Below the pieces are notes generated by a model, which was not told the DNA's origin, searched no databases, and worked only from the letters and a program-made list of their open reading frames with translations. Source: Luteolibacter luteus (GTDB lineage: Bacteria; Verrucomicrobiota; Verrucomicrobiia; Verrucomicrobiales; Akkermansiaceae). From it: a stretch of DNA of 64,000 bases. This document shows positions 27,304 to 35,743 of the stretch, in pieces. The stretch's first letter is position 1, and each line of letters opens with the position of its first letter. The position numbers and the translations under genes were made by a program. The DNA is taken from contig NZ_CP051774.1 of the NCBI RefSeq assembly GCF_012913485.1, forward strand, positions 1,798,001-1,862,000, written 5' to 3'.

Positions 27304-27702
27304 TCATGCCGGCAGTGCATGCTTCTGCACGGCGGTGATCGTCATGAGCCGCTCCCCCGTGGGAGTCTCCCACGAAACGCGGTCGCCCGTCCGGCGACCG
27401 AGCACGGCCAGCCCCACCGGGGTTAGCACGGAAATACGGTCGGCATCGAGGTCCGCATCATGCGGCAAGACGATCTCGGGTTTATACCAATCGCGGGAGT
27501 CCACCGGCGAGACCAGCGTGATGCGGTCGCCAATGCCGATACGACATTCCAACTCGGAAACATCGGAGGAGACCGAGGCTTCGGCGAGCGCCGCCACCAA
27601 GGCAGCACGATGTTCGCCGGTAAGGCGGGGCAAGGATTCCGGGTCTAACAAACTTGCGAGGCACAGTTCATCGGCCTCGTCCAACATACGGAGAGATTTC
27701 AT
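27304..27702 (-). CDS. GreA/GreB-type factor, Rnk-like
   Basis: 132 residues from the ATG at 27702 (MKSLRMLDEADEL). An N-terminal coil of about 45 residues leads to a GreA/GreB C-terminal FKBP-like domain: VELGCR-like SELECRIGIGDRITLV, ISVLTPVGLAVLGRRTGDRVSWETPTGE. The short coiled coil, without the full acidic-tip coiled coil of GreA, matches the Rnk (regulator of nucleoside diphosphate kinase) subfamily, which binds RNA polymerase. A longer upstream frame exists but has no family-like sequence. Confidence 0.83.
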   Translation of the reverse strand: MKSLRMLDEADELCLASLLDPESLPRLTGEHRAALVAALAEASVSSDVSELECRIGIGDRITLVSPVDSRDWYKPEIVLPHDADLDADRISVLTPVGLAVLGRRTGDRVSWETPTGERLMTITAVQKHALPA

Positions 27703-27990
27703 GATAAAAGCGATGCGTGCGGCGCCTCGCAAACAAGCGGGAGCCGCGGATGAATTCCAAAAACCGGGCGGAACTCTGGACAGCTTCGGGAAAAGATCCC
27801 GGATCAAGGAAGCTGCCCTCTCAGGCCCGGAAGGCGGCCATTCGATGGGCACACCAGCCCGCAGTGCAGCTCGCCGGAAGGCGGCCGCTGGCAAAGGTCA
27901 TGGTGGTGGCTCGAACGGACATGGAAAACACGATCCTACACGTGAATCGCTGCTCTTCAACTTCAAATGAGCGGAGGCCTCCTCCCGCCC

Positions 27991-28602
27991 TTAATCCTTC
28001 GAATAAACCAGCTTCAATTGCGGTGCCTTCGCAAGATCGCGCGGAGTGATCATCTCACGGTCCAGCGGATGATTGCCCTGGCCTTCGATCGCCTCGATCA
28101 CCGGCTTGTAGCGCTCCCACTTCAAGCTGCCCAAGGTCACCGTCTTGCCCAAGCCTTCTCCGGTCGCCGCCTTCCACCCGCGATAGATCAGTTCGGAGCA
28201 GTAAATCGCTTCCGAATCAAAACGGTAGCGCGCGTCGTAGGGCTTCTCCAGATCTTCCTTCATCGCTGCCAGCGCCACCGGGATGTGTTTCCGGTTCTCC
28301 TCGGTGAAGCGATAGGCCCACACCTTGTGTTCCCGCCCGCGGTCCATGTAGTCCTGCATGTGCGTGATTTTCACCGGCCCGATCGCCTCGATCACCCACC
28401 AATCGTTATTCTCGCGGAAAACCATGCCGCAGTGGGAATATGGGGATTCCGTCGCGCCCTCGATCGCATCCACCAGATCCATCCCCGGCTCATTCGGAAG
28501 GGATTGGAACAGGATATCCCCTTCCATCGGCTCATAGACGGTCGATTTTTTCTCCGCGCAGGAAGCAAGGGCGAGGCAAAGCAGGGCAAGGCAACGATAC
28601 AT
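27991..28602 (-). CDS. YiiX-like permuted papain-fold lipoprotein
   Basis: 203 residues from the ATG at 28602. Lipobox LALASC gives a lipidated Cys15. The mature part matches the YiiX/YebB (DUF830) group of circularly permuted NlpC/P60 enzymes: EGDILFQSL, catalytic His57 in SPYSHCGMV, and catalytic Cys135 in AIYCSELIYRGW. These act as amidases on peptides or lipids in the envelope. It is divergent from priA with 101 bases between starts. Confidence 0.85.
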   Translation of the reverse strand: MYRCLALLCLALASCAEKKSTVYEPMEGDILFQSLPNEPGMDLVDAIEGATESPYSHCGMVFRENNDWWVIEAIGPVKITHMQDYMDRGREHKVWAYRFTEENRKHIPVALAAMKEDLEKPYDARYRFDSEAIYCSELIYRGWKAATGEGLGKTVTLGSLKWERYKPVIEAIEGQGNHPLDREMITPRDLAKAPQLKLVYSKD

Positions 28603-28703
28603 TCCACGATCCTCTACACGCTTGGGCTGCGGGAAGGCAAGTTCCCGCTTTCCCGCGTGATCATGGGTGGACGTCCGCCCCTCCATGCACAACCCTTGCG
28701 CCG

Positions 28704-30935
28704 ATGCCCGCCGCCCGCGTGCTCATCGACGGCCCTTCCGAGCTCGTCTTCGACTATGCCATCCCCGAGGGTCTGCCCGTCGTGGCGGGCTGCCGCGTTC
28801 GCATCCCCCTGCGGAACAAGACCTCGCAAGGCACCGTCCTCGACATCGTCGAAACTCCCGGCGACCTCGGCTTCTCCCTCCGCCCCCTCCATTCCCTCAC
28901 CGAACCGGAGCCGCTCATCACGCCGAAGCTCCTCGAAGCTGGCCGCTGGATCGCCAGCTACTACGGATGCAGTATCGAAAGCGTGATCCGCGCCCTCCTG
29001 CCCGAGGCCGTCCGCACGGAGGACAATTCCGCAAAGATCCGGAAGACCGTCCTCCTCGAAAAGGACCCTGACCCCGAGCTTCTCGCCAAGATCACCAAGC
29101 GCGCCCCGAAGCAGGCCGCCATCCTCGCCCTTCTCTCCCACTCCGCCGAACGGAAGATCGCCCTCGCCGATCTGGGTGAAGGAGCCTCCGCCTCCGTCAA
29201 GTCCCTCGCCAAGCAGGGCCTCGTGCTCGTCCACGATGAAGAAGTCCGACGCGATCCCGAAGCCGATGGCATCGAGGAAATCGTGGCCGATTCCCCTCTC
29301 CCGCTCAATGACGAGCAGCACGGCGCGCTGGAGGTCATCCTCTCCTCGCTCCACCTCCCCGACTCGGAGCCCCGCCCTCCCATTCTCCTTCACGGCGTCA
29401 CCGGCTCCGGAAAAACCGAGGTCTACCTCCAAGCCGCACGCCGCACGCTGGACCTCGGCAAGACCGTCCTGGTGCTCGTTCCGGAAATCTCCCTGACACC
29501 GCAGACGGTGCGCCGCTTCCGCGCCCGCTTCGCCGACATGCAGGACCAGGTGGCCGTACTGCACTCAAACCTTTCCCAAGGCGAGCGCTTCGACGAATGG
29601 CACCGCATCCGCAAGGGCAAGGCCCGCATCGTCATCGGCGCCCGCTCCGCCGTCTTCGCACCCCTGCCCGATCTCGGCCTCATCCTCGTCGATGAAGAGC
29701 ACGAGAACTCCTACAAGCAGGACCAGGTGCCACGCTACCACGGTCGCGATGTCGCCGTGCTCCGCGCTTCGTTGGAAGGCTGCACCATCGTGCTCGGCTC
29801 CGCCACCCCCTCGCTCGAGTCCTTCCAAAACACGCTGGAGGGCAAGTATCAGATCGTCCGCCTCTTGAAGCGTGCCGATGGCCAATCGCTCCCGCTCATC
29901 CGCGTGCTCGACATGCGTCTGGAGTCAAAGAAGCACAAGGGCGGCATGGCCATCCTGTCCGATCGCCTCCGCGTCGCGCTGGAACAACGCATCGCGAAGA
30001 ACGAGCAATCCATCCTCTTCCTCAATCGCCGCGGCTTCGCCCGCTCCCTGCAGTGCCCCGCCTGCGGCTACGTCTGCATGTGCGCGCACTGCTCGGTACC
30101 GCTTACCTATCACAAGGAAGACGAGCGCCTCATGTGCCACATCTGCGGCCACCAGGCCGTTGTTCCGAGGAAGTGCCCGGATTGCCGCGACCCCGCCATC
30201 CACTTGCAAGGCTTCGGCACCCAGAAGGTCGAAGAGGTCCTCGCAAAGGTCCTGCCCTCCGCAAAGATCGCACGCATCGATGCCGATGCGATGCGTAAGA
30301 AAAACGCCCTCCGCGATCTGCTGAATGCCTTCCAAGCCCGCAAGATCGACGTACTCGTTGGCACGCAGATGATCGCGAAAGGCCTGCATTTCCCGAACGT
30401 AACGCTGGTCGGCATCCTCAATGCCGACATCGGCCTCCATGTGCCGGACTTCCGCGCGGGCGAACGCACCTTCCAGCTTCTAACACAAGTCGCCGGTCGC
30501 GCCGGCCGCGGCGAACTCGAGGGCGAAGTGATCGTGCAAACCTTCACGCCCCATTCGCCTTCCGTCCAGTTTGCACGCCATCATGACTTCGATGGCTTCG
30601 CCGAGCAGGAACTCGAATTCCGCAGGCAGTTCGAGTATCCGCCCTTCGCCCACTGCGCGATGCTGACCAGCCGCTCAACCCATGAGCGCCGGGCGGAGTT
30701 CACCTTGCAGACGCTTCACCGCCGCCTCACCGAAGACTGCCCGCCCGGCATCATCATCGGCGATCCACTGCCGAGCCCGCTCGTGAAAACCCACGGCCAA
30801 TTCCGCTTCCAGCTCATGCTCCGCAGCATGAAGGCCCGCCCCCTCACCCGCCATGTGCAGGGCGTCCTCCAAAAGACCACCCTTCCCGAAGACGTCACCG
30901 TCGTCTTCGACATGGACGCCTGGAATTTTACCTAA
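28704..30935 (+). CDS. priA: Primosomal protein N' (replication restart helicase PriA)
   Basis: 743 residues from the ATG at 28704. An N-terminal DNA-binding domain (VLIDGPSELVFDYAIPEG) precedes the helicase: Walker A GVTGSGKTEVY near residue 230, DEEHENSYKQ, GSATPSLES; the zinc-binding insert CPACGYVCMCAHC and CHICGH...CPDC at roughly 450-495; then GTQMIAKGLHFPNVTLVGIL and QVAGRAGRG. All eight zinc ligands are present. PriA restarts stalled replication forks. Confidence 0.95.
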   Translation: MPAARVLIDGPSELVFDYAIPEGLPVVAGCRVRIPLRNKTSQGTVLDIVETPGDLGFSLRPLHSLTEPEPLITPKLLEAGRWIASYYGCSIESVIRALLPEAVRTEDNSAKIRKTVLLEKDPDPELLAKITKRAPKQAAILALLSHSAERKIALADLGEGASASVKSLAKQGLVLVHDEEVRRDPEADGIEEIVADSPLPLNDEQHGALEVILSSLHLPDSEPRPPILLHGVTGSGKTEVYLQAARRTLDLGKTVLVLVPEISLTPQTVRRFRARFADMQDQVAVLHSNLSQGERFDEWHRIRKGKARIVIGARSAVFAPLPDLGLILVDEEHENSYKQDQVPRYHGRDVAVLRASLEGCTIVLGSATPSLESFQNTLEGKYQIVRLLKRADGQSLPLIRVLDMRLESKKHKGGMAILSDRLRVALEQRIAKNEQSILFLNRRGFARSLQCPACGYVCMCAHCSVPLTYHKEDERLMCHICGHQAVVPRKCPDCRDPAIHLQGFGTQKVEEVLAKVLPSAKIARIDADAMRKKNALRDLLNAFQARKIDVLVGTQMIAKGLHFPNVTLVGILNADIGLHVPDFRAGERTFQLLTQVAGRAGRGELEGEVIVQTFTPHSPSVQFARHHDFDGFAEQELEFRRQFEYPPFAHCAMLTSRSTHERRAEFTLQTLHRRLTEDCPPGIIIGDPLPSPLVKTHGQFRFQLMLRSMKARPLTRHVQGVLQKTTLPEDVTVVFDMDAWNFT

Positions 30936-31065
30936 AGGTAGAATTCACAGGCTCCGCAGGAGCGTTCCGCAAAGAAATGTAGCGGCGGTCTATGACCGTC
31001 GGACTTTAGCGGCAACGAGCCGCATCCTCCGATCTCTTCTCCCACTCACAACGAGCGCACTTCGC

Positions 31066-31098
31066 TTGATGATTGGAAGATTGATGATTGGTGATTTC
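31066..31098. repeat. Interspersed repeat copy 2 (TTGATGATTGG doublet)
   Basis: Same 33-base element as at 18968-19000 with a single G/A difference. It lies in the 209-base gap between priA and eutB. The same gap has, at about 30982-31002, a hairpin-like CGGCGGTC...GACCGTCG sequence of the kind dispersed in related genomes. Confidence 0.75.
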
Positions 31099-31144
31099 GC
31101 CTTTTCCCCCTCCCCCCGCGGCCCGTTCTCTGCTTCATTGTCCC

Positions 31145-32542
31145 ATGCCATGGAGCATCACCCTTGCCGGAAAGACGCATCAATTCGCGGATCTCCGCAC
31201 CCTCATGGCAAAGGCCACCCCTCTCCGTTCCGGTGATGTCCTCGCAGGCCTTGCCGCCGGATCCTCCGAAGAACGCGTCGCCGCCCAATACCTCTTGGCC
31301 GAGCTCCCCCTCTCCCACTTCCTTGAAAATCTTCTCATTCCTTACGAAGCCGACGAAGTCACCCGCCTGATCACGGACCGCCACGATGCCGCCGCCTTCG
31401 AGCCGGTCGCCCATCTCAGCGTCGGCCAATTCCGCGACTGGCTCCTTGCCTACGAAACCGACGCCGCCGCGCTCACCGCCCTCGCTCCGGGACTCACTCC
31501 GGAAATGGTCGCCGCCGTGAGCAAGATCATGGCGAACCAGGACCTCATCCTCGTCGCGTCGAAATGCGAGGTCGTCACCCGCTTCCGGAACACCATCGGC
31601 CTACCCGGCCGTCTCTCGGTCCGCCTCCAACCCAATCACCCCACCGATGACCTCCGCGGCATCGCGGCCTCCATGCTCGATGGCCTCCTGCTCGGCTGCG
31701 GCGATGCCGTGATCGGCATCAATCCCGCCACCGATCAGGTATCCACCACCTGCTCGCTCCTGCACCTCATGGACGAGCTGATCACCCGCTACGAGATCCC
31801 CACGCAGTCCTGCGTGCTCGCCCACGTCACCACCCAGATCCACGCGATCGAGGAAGGAGCACCCGTCGACCTTGTCTTCCAATCGGTCGCCGGATCTCAA
31901 GCGGCAAACAAAAGCTTCGGCATTGACCTCGCCCTCCTTCGCGAAGCCCGAGAGGCCGCGCTCTCCCTGAGGCGCGGCACGCTCGGCAGCAACGTGATGT
32001 ATTTCGAAACCGGTCAAGGCAGCGCACTTTCTGCCGGTGCCCATCACGGCATCGATCAACAGACCATGGAAGCCCGCTCCTACGCCGTCGCGCGCGAGTT
32101 CAGCCCTCTGCTCGTGAATACCGTCGTCGGCTTCATCGGCCCCGAGTATCTCTACGATGGCAAGCAGATCACTCGTGCCGGACTCGAGGACCATTTTTGT
32201 GGAAAGCTGTTAGGCCTCCCGATGGGCTGCGATGTCTGCTACACGAACCATGCGGAAGCAGATCAGGATGACATGGACAACCTGCTCACGCTCCTCGGCG
32301 TCGCCGGTTGCAACTACATCATGGGCGTTCCTGGCGCGGATGACATCATGCTCGGCTATCAGTCGACCTCCTTTCACGACGCTCACTACCTGCGCCAGGT
32401 CTTGAAGAAGCGTCCCGCCCCGGAGTTCGAGGCATGGCTCGCGAAAACCGGCATCGTCAATGGTCGCGGCCAGCTCGTCGAAAATGCCCGCGCCCTCGCG
32501 GACGCACCCCGCTTGTTGAAACTCGAATCCACCGGCTCATGA
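31145..32542 (+). CDS. eutB: Ethanolamine ammonia-lyase large subunit
   Basis: 465 residues from the ATG at 31145. EutB uses adenosylcobalamin to turn ethanolamine into acetaldehyde and ammonia. Typical segments: PVAHLSVGQFRDWLLAYETD, LVASKCEVVTRFRNTIGLPG, GDAVIGINPATDQVST, YFETGQGSALSAGAHHG and CDVCYTNHAEADQDDMDNLL. Full length. Its stop overlaps the eutC start (ATGA), so the subunits are coupled. No reactivase EutA, permease or microcompartment shell genes are in the window, so a minimal, cytosolic use of ethanolamine is likely. Confidence 0.95.
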   Translation: MPWSITLAGKTHQFADLRTLMAKATPLRSGDVLAGLAAGSSEERVAAQYLLAELPLSHFLENLLIPYEADEVTRLITDRHDAAAFEPVAHLSVGQFRDWLLAYETDAAALTALAPGLTPEMVAAVSKIMANQDLILVASKCEVVTRFRNTIGLPGRLSVRLQPNHPTDDLRGIAASMLDGLLLGCGDAVIGINPATDQVSTTCSLLHLMDELITRYEIPTQSCVLAHVTTQIHAIEEGAPVDLVFQSVAGSQAANKSFGIDLALLREAREAALSLRRGTLGSNVMYFETGQGSALSAGAHHGIDQQTMEARSYAVAREFSPLLVNTVVGFIGPEYLYDGKQITRAGLEDHFCGKLLGLPMGCDVCYTNHAEADQDDMDNLLTLLGVAGCNYIMGVPGADDIMLGYQSTSFHDAHYLRQVLKKRPAPEFEAWLAKTGIVNGRGQLVENARALADAPRLLKLESTGS

Positions 32543-33288
32543 GCGAGGATATCCGCCCATCCCTGCAGCGGTGGACCAGCGCCCGCGTCGTCCTTGGCCG
32601 GACCGGTGGCTCCGTCCCTCATGGGGCTCTGCTCGATTTCCGCCTCTCCCACGCCCGCGCTCGCGATGCCGTCCATCAGGACTTCCACCCGGAGGTATTG
32701 GCTGCCGAACTGGAGCCACTGGGCCTCCCTATCCTCCTCACGCAGTCGCAAGCGCACGACCGCGCCACCTACCTCCAGCGCCCCGATCTTGGTCGCCGCC
32801 TCGATCCCTCATCCCAATCCCTGCTGGAAGGTGCGCGGACGCCCGAGGGCTTCGACCTTGTCATCATCGTGGCCGATGGCCTCTCCGCCACCGCCGCCCA
32901 CCTTAATGGTGCTCCTTTGCTCCAAGCGCTAATCCCTCTGTTAGATTCGTTCCGCTTGGCTCCTCTCGTCATCGCGCCCTTCGCCCGGGTCGCCCTTCAG
33001 GATGAAATCGGCCACGCCATCGCCGCTCGTGCCGCCCTGATCGTCTTGGGCGAGCGTCCCGGACTCGGCTCGCCCGATAGCTTGGGAGCTTACCTCGTCC
33101 ACAGCCCTCAGCCGGGCAATACCGACGCCCTGCGGAATTGCGTTTCGAACATCCGCTCCGCGGGACTTCCCCCGCAAACGGCCGCCCGACGCATCGCATG
33201 GCTCCTCAATGAGTCACGTCGGCTCGGCTTCAGCGGCGTCGATCTGAAGGATCGCAGTGCCGCCGTTTTACCGCGCCCCTCCCCTTGA
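32539..33288 (+). CDS. eutC: Ethanolamine ammonia-lyase small subunit
   Basis: 249 residues from the ATG at 32539, which overlaps the eutB stop by 4 bases. EutC signatures: TSARVVLGRTGGSVP, LDFRLSHARARDAVH, RPDLGRRLD, VIIVADGLSATAA and VLGERPGLGSPDSLGAYL. It forms the cobalamin-binding complex with EutB. The N-terminal leader is shorter than in enterobacteria, where it targets the enzyme to microcompartments; this agrees with the absence of shell genes. Confidence 0.94.
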   Translation: MSEDIRPSLQRWTSARVVLGRTGGSVPHGALLDFRLSHARARDAVHQDFHPEVLAAELEPLGLPILLTQSQAHDRATYLQRPDLGRRLDPSSQSLLEGARTPEGFDLVIIVADGLSATAAHLNGAPLLQALIPLLDSFRLAPLVIAPFARVALQDEIGHAIAARAALIVLGERPGLGSPDSLGAYLVHSPQPGNTDALRNCVSNIRSAGLPPQTAARRIAWLLNESRRLGFSGVDLKDRSAAVLPRPSP

Positions 33289-33331
33289 CTCACAATTAGT
33301 TTCGCCAAAAATGCTTCGCGCTGGTATCGTT

Positions 33332-33347
33332 TTCACTTATTCTTCAC
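33332..33347 (+). promoter_or_regulatory. cre-tag-like CreB operator upstream of creB
   Basis: TTCAC (33332-33336), 6 bases, TTCAC (33343-33347): an exact match to TTCACnnnnnnTTCAC, the direct repeat bound by E. coli CreB. It lies 46 bases before the creB start codon in a 104-base intergenic gap, a position that suits autoregulation. Confidence 0.6.
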
Positions 33348-33392
33348 TGTAGCGCCACTCTCTCCGCTCTTCGGTCCCTGCTTCTATTTCCC

Positions 33393-34097
33393 ATGAACGT
33401 CCTGCTCGTCGAAGACGAACCCGCGATTGCCGATACCCTCGTTTACGCCCTGAAGACCGAGTGTTTCGAAGTGAAGCACGCGCTCACCGGGCAAGAGGCG
33501 CTCGATGCATTCTCGGAGAAGCCTTTCGAATTCGTCATCCTCGATATCGGCCTGCCGGACATGACGGGCTTGGACGTCTGCAAGAAGCTCCGCGAGGAAT
33601 CCACCGTGCCGGTCCTTTTCCTCACTGCACGGGATGGCGAAGTGGACCGCATCCTCGGCCTTGAATTGGGAGGGGATGACTACGTGACGAAGCCTTTCAG
33701 CCCGCGTGAGATCGTCGCCCGCATCCGGGCCATTCTCCGCCGCTCGGGAGCCCCCTCGGCCACCGCGAACGCTGCGCACGCCGCCCAGCAACCTCAAGCG
33801 GCTCCCGCCGGCCCGCTCTACCATGATGCTTCGGCCATGCGGATTCACTGCCACGGCACGGAGCTCGATCTCACGGCACACGAGTACAAGCTGCTGCTCG
33901 TCTTCATCAAGAATCCGCGCCGCGTGCTCACCCGTGACCAACTCCTCGATCACGCATGGGCGGATCCCGGCGCCGTTACCGACCGAACCATCGATGCCCA
34001 CATCAAGTCGATCCGTGCGAAACTGAGGATCGCGAAGCCGGGTGCGGAGGATTTCATCCAGACCCGTCGCGGACTCGGGTACCTCTTCGTTCCCTGA
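33393..34097 (+). CDS. creB: Response regulator, OmpR family, CreB-like
   Basis: 234 residues. The receiver domain has acidic pair E7/D8, phospho-acceptor D51 in LDIGLPDMTG, LTARDGEVDR and K100 in TKPFSPRE. The winged-helix output domain shows ELDLTAHEYKLLL, NPRRVLTRDQLLDHAW and RTIDAHIKSIRAKL. It is closest by eye to E. coli CreB: shared IADTLVY, PDMTG/PDISG, EVDRILGLE and KPFSPREI. The partner kinase follows 107 bases later, and the cre-tag-like repeat upstream supports the CreB identity. Confidence 0.88.
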   Translation: MNVLLVEDEPAIADTLVYALKTECFEVKHALTGQEALDAFSEKPFEFVILDIGLPDMTGLDVCKKLREESTVPVLFLTARDGEVDRILGLELGGDDYVTKPFSPREIVARIRAILRRSGAPSATANAAHAAQQPQAAPAGPLYHDASAMRIHCHGTELDLTAHEYKLLLVFIKNPRRVLTRDQLLDHAWADPGAVTDRTIDAHIKSIRAKLRIAKPGAEDFIQTRRGLGYLFVP

Positions 34098-34204
34098 AGC
34101 GCGCCCTCGCACCGGGAGATGCAAGGCAGGAGGATTGACCGCGGAACGTGTTCCCGCCACACAGGTCGTGCATCTCCTCTCATGCCGTCTCCCGCCTTCC
34201 TCTC

Positions 34205-35650
34205 ATGCGCCTCACCCGCGTCACGCTGCTCGTCATCGCACTGATCATCGGCGCAGGCCTGTATCTGCTGCTCCGCCAGCAGCTTTCGGTGGTCGAGCCC
34301 CAGACCTATCAGGCGACGGAAGAATCGATGGTCGATGCCGCCCAGTTGCTCGCTTCGATGGTGGCCGCGGATTTCAAGAGCGGCTCCTTTGACAAGCAGC
34401 GCTTCCAGACCGCCTTCGAAGGGGTCTCGCGAAAGCGCTTCAAGGCCGTCATCCACGGCCATATCAAGTCCCATGTGGGCCTCGGCGCTTATCTCACCGA
34501 CGCCAAGGGCATCGTCATTTTCGACTCCGCAGGAAAGCTGGAGGGTACCGACCTCTCGAAATCCCGCGATGTCTTCCTGACCCTGCAAGGAAAGTACGGC
34601 GCCCGTAGCAGCCGCGTGGATGAAAAGAATCCCCAGTCCTCCGTGCTCCACGTCGGCGCGTTGGTCGGTCCGCTTCAAGCTCCCATCGGCGTGCTCACCG
34701 TCTACAAGCCTCAGGCGGACGTGCTTCCGATTGTCGACGCCCGCCGCCGCGGCATCTATTGGGGCACCGGCCTGATCGGTGCGGGCATTCTCTTCCTCGT
34801 GACCGCCGTCTTCATCTGGCAATACCTGCCGGTTGGCCGCCTCACCGAGTACGCCCGCGACATCGAGTCCGGCAAACGCCCGCCCCTGCCGAAGCTCGGT
34901 GCCGGCAAGGAAGTGAACACCTTGGCCCGCGCCCTCGAATCCATGAGGGAAGCCCTCGAAGGCCGTCGCTACGCGGAGCGCTATGTCCAGACGCTCACTC
35001 ACGAGATGAAGAGCCCCCTGGCCGCGATCCGCGGGGCGGCGGAGCTCCTTGATGAGGACATGCCGGAGGCCGATCGCCGTCGCTTCCTCGGAAACATCCG
35101 CGCCGAGTCCGGCCGGGCCGACCGCCTGCTCAATCGCCTGCTCGAGCTCTCCGCCCTGGAAGGCCGCAGCAGCCTGGACGTCGCGGAAAACGTGGACCTC
35201 GAGTTGATTCTCACTCGTGCTGTCGATCAAGGCCGCCCGCCTGCCGATCTCGCCGGCGTGGGTCTCGCCGTCACCCTGCCGCCTGCCATGCTGCTGGTCC
35301 GGGGGGATGCCTTCATCATCCGGGCCGCCATCACCAACCTGCTTGAAAACGCCATCGATTTCTCGCCCGTGGGATCTACGATTGATATCGTACTTTGGGG
35401 CAAGGACGGGAAAGCCATGATCGAGATCTGCGACCGCGGCCCCGGCGTCCCGGAGTATGCCACGGACAAGGTCTTCGAGCGCTTCTACTCCCTGCGCCAC
35501 CACTCATCCGGTCGGAAGGGCACCGGTCTTGGCCTGACATTGGTGAAGGAAGCTGCCGAACTTCACGGCGGGTCCGTGGCCTTGGAGCCTCGCGAGGGTG
35601 GCGGAACCGTGGCCCGCTTGGTCTTCCCGGTCATCTCCTCGCTTCGCTGA
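34205..35650 (+). CDS. creC: Sensor histidine kinase, CreC-like
   Basis: 481 residues from the ATG at 34205. Two membrane helices (about 5-23 and 186-206) flank a periplasmic sensor domain with LGAYLTDAKGIVIFDSAGK and DVFLTLQGKYGARSSR; the latter is nearly identical to the E. coli CreC segment (WLTLRGQYGARS). HAMP-like linker PVGRLTEYARDIESG precedes the kinase, with phospho-acceptor His266 in TLTHEMKSPLAAIRGAAELL and the ATP-lid GTGLGLTLVKEAAELHGG. Predicted to phosphorylate the CreB-like regulator. The input signal is unknown. Confidence 0.88.
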   Translation: MRLTRVTLLVIALIIGAGLYLLLRQQLSVVEPQTYQATEESMVDAAQLLASMVAADFKSGSFDKQRFQTAFEGVSRKRFKAVIHGHIKSHVGLGAYLTDAKGIVIFDSAGKLEGTDLSKSRDVFLTLQGKYGARSSRVDEKNPQSSVLHVGALVGPLQAPIGVLTVYKPQADVLPIVDARRRGIYWGTGLIGAGILFLVTAVFIWQYLPVGRLTEYARDIESGKRPPLPKLGAGKEVNTLARALESMREALEGRRYAERYVQTLTHEMKSPLAAIRGAAELLDEDMPEADRRRFLGNIRAESGRADRLLNRLLELSALEGRSSLDVAENVDLELILTRAVDQGRPPADLAGVGLAVTLPPAMLLVRGDAFIIRAAITNLLENAIDFSPVGSTIDIVLWGKDGKAMIEICDRGPGVPEYATDKVFERFYSLRHHSSGRKGTGLGLTLVKEAAELHGGSVALEPREGGGTVARLVFPVISSLR

Positions 35651-35670
35651 TCCGGCGGCTGCACGTGACC

Positions 35671-35719
35671 TTCACGAAAGCGGAATCACCTTTTCACCGC
35701 ACGTTCAGCACGGTTTCAC
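35671..35719 (+). promoter_or_regulatory. Multi-copy cre-tag-like array upstream of membrane-protein genes
   Basis: TTCAC (35693-35697), 6 bases, TTCAG (35704-35708), 6 bases, TTCAC (35715-35719), each 11 bases apart; a further TTCAC begins at 35671, exactly 22 bases before the first. This is an extended form of the TTCAC-N6-TTCAC repeat found before creB. It occupies the 93-base gap after creC and ends 25 bases before the next start codon, so it could be a CreB-controlled promoter for the following genes. Confidence 0.55.
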
Positions 35720-35743
35720 CATCGGTGGTTTTGATGCGGCCAA

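Noticed and set aside
31145-33288. Ethanolamine microcompartment operon
   Set aside because: Only eutB and eutC are present; no shell protein, dehydrogenase or targeting peptide is seen.
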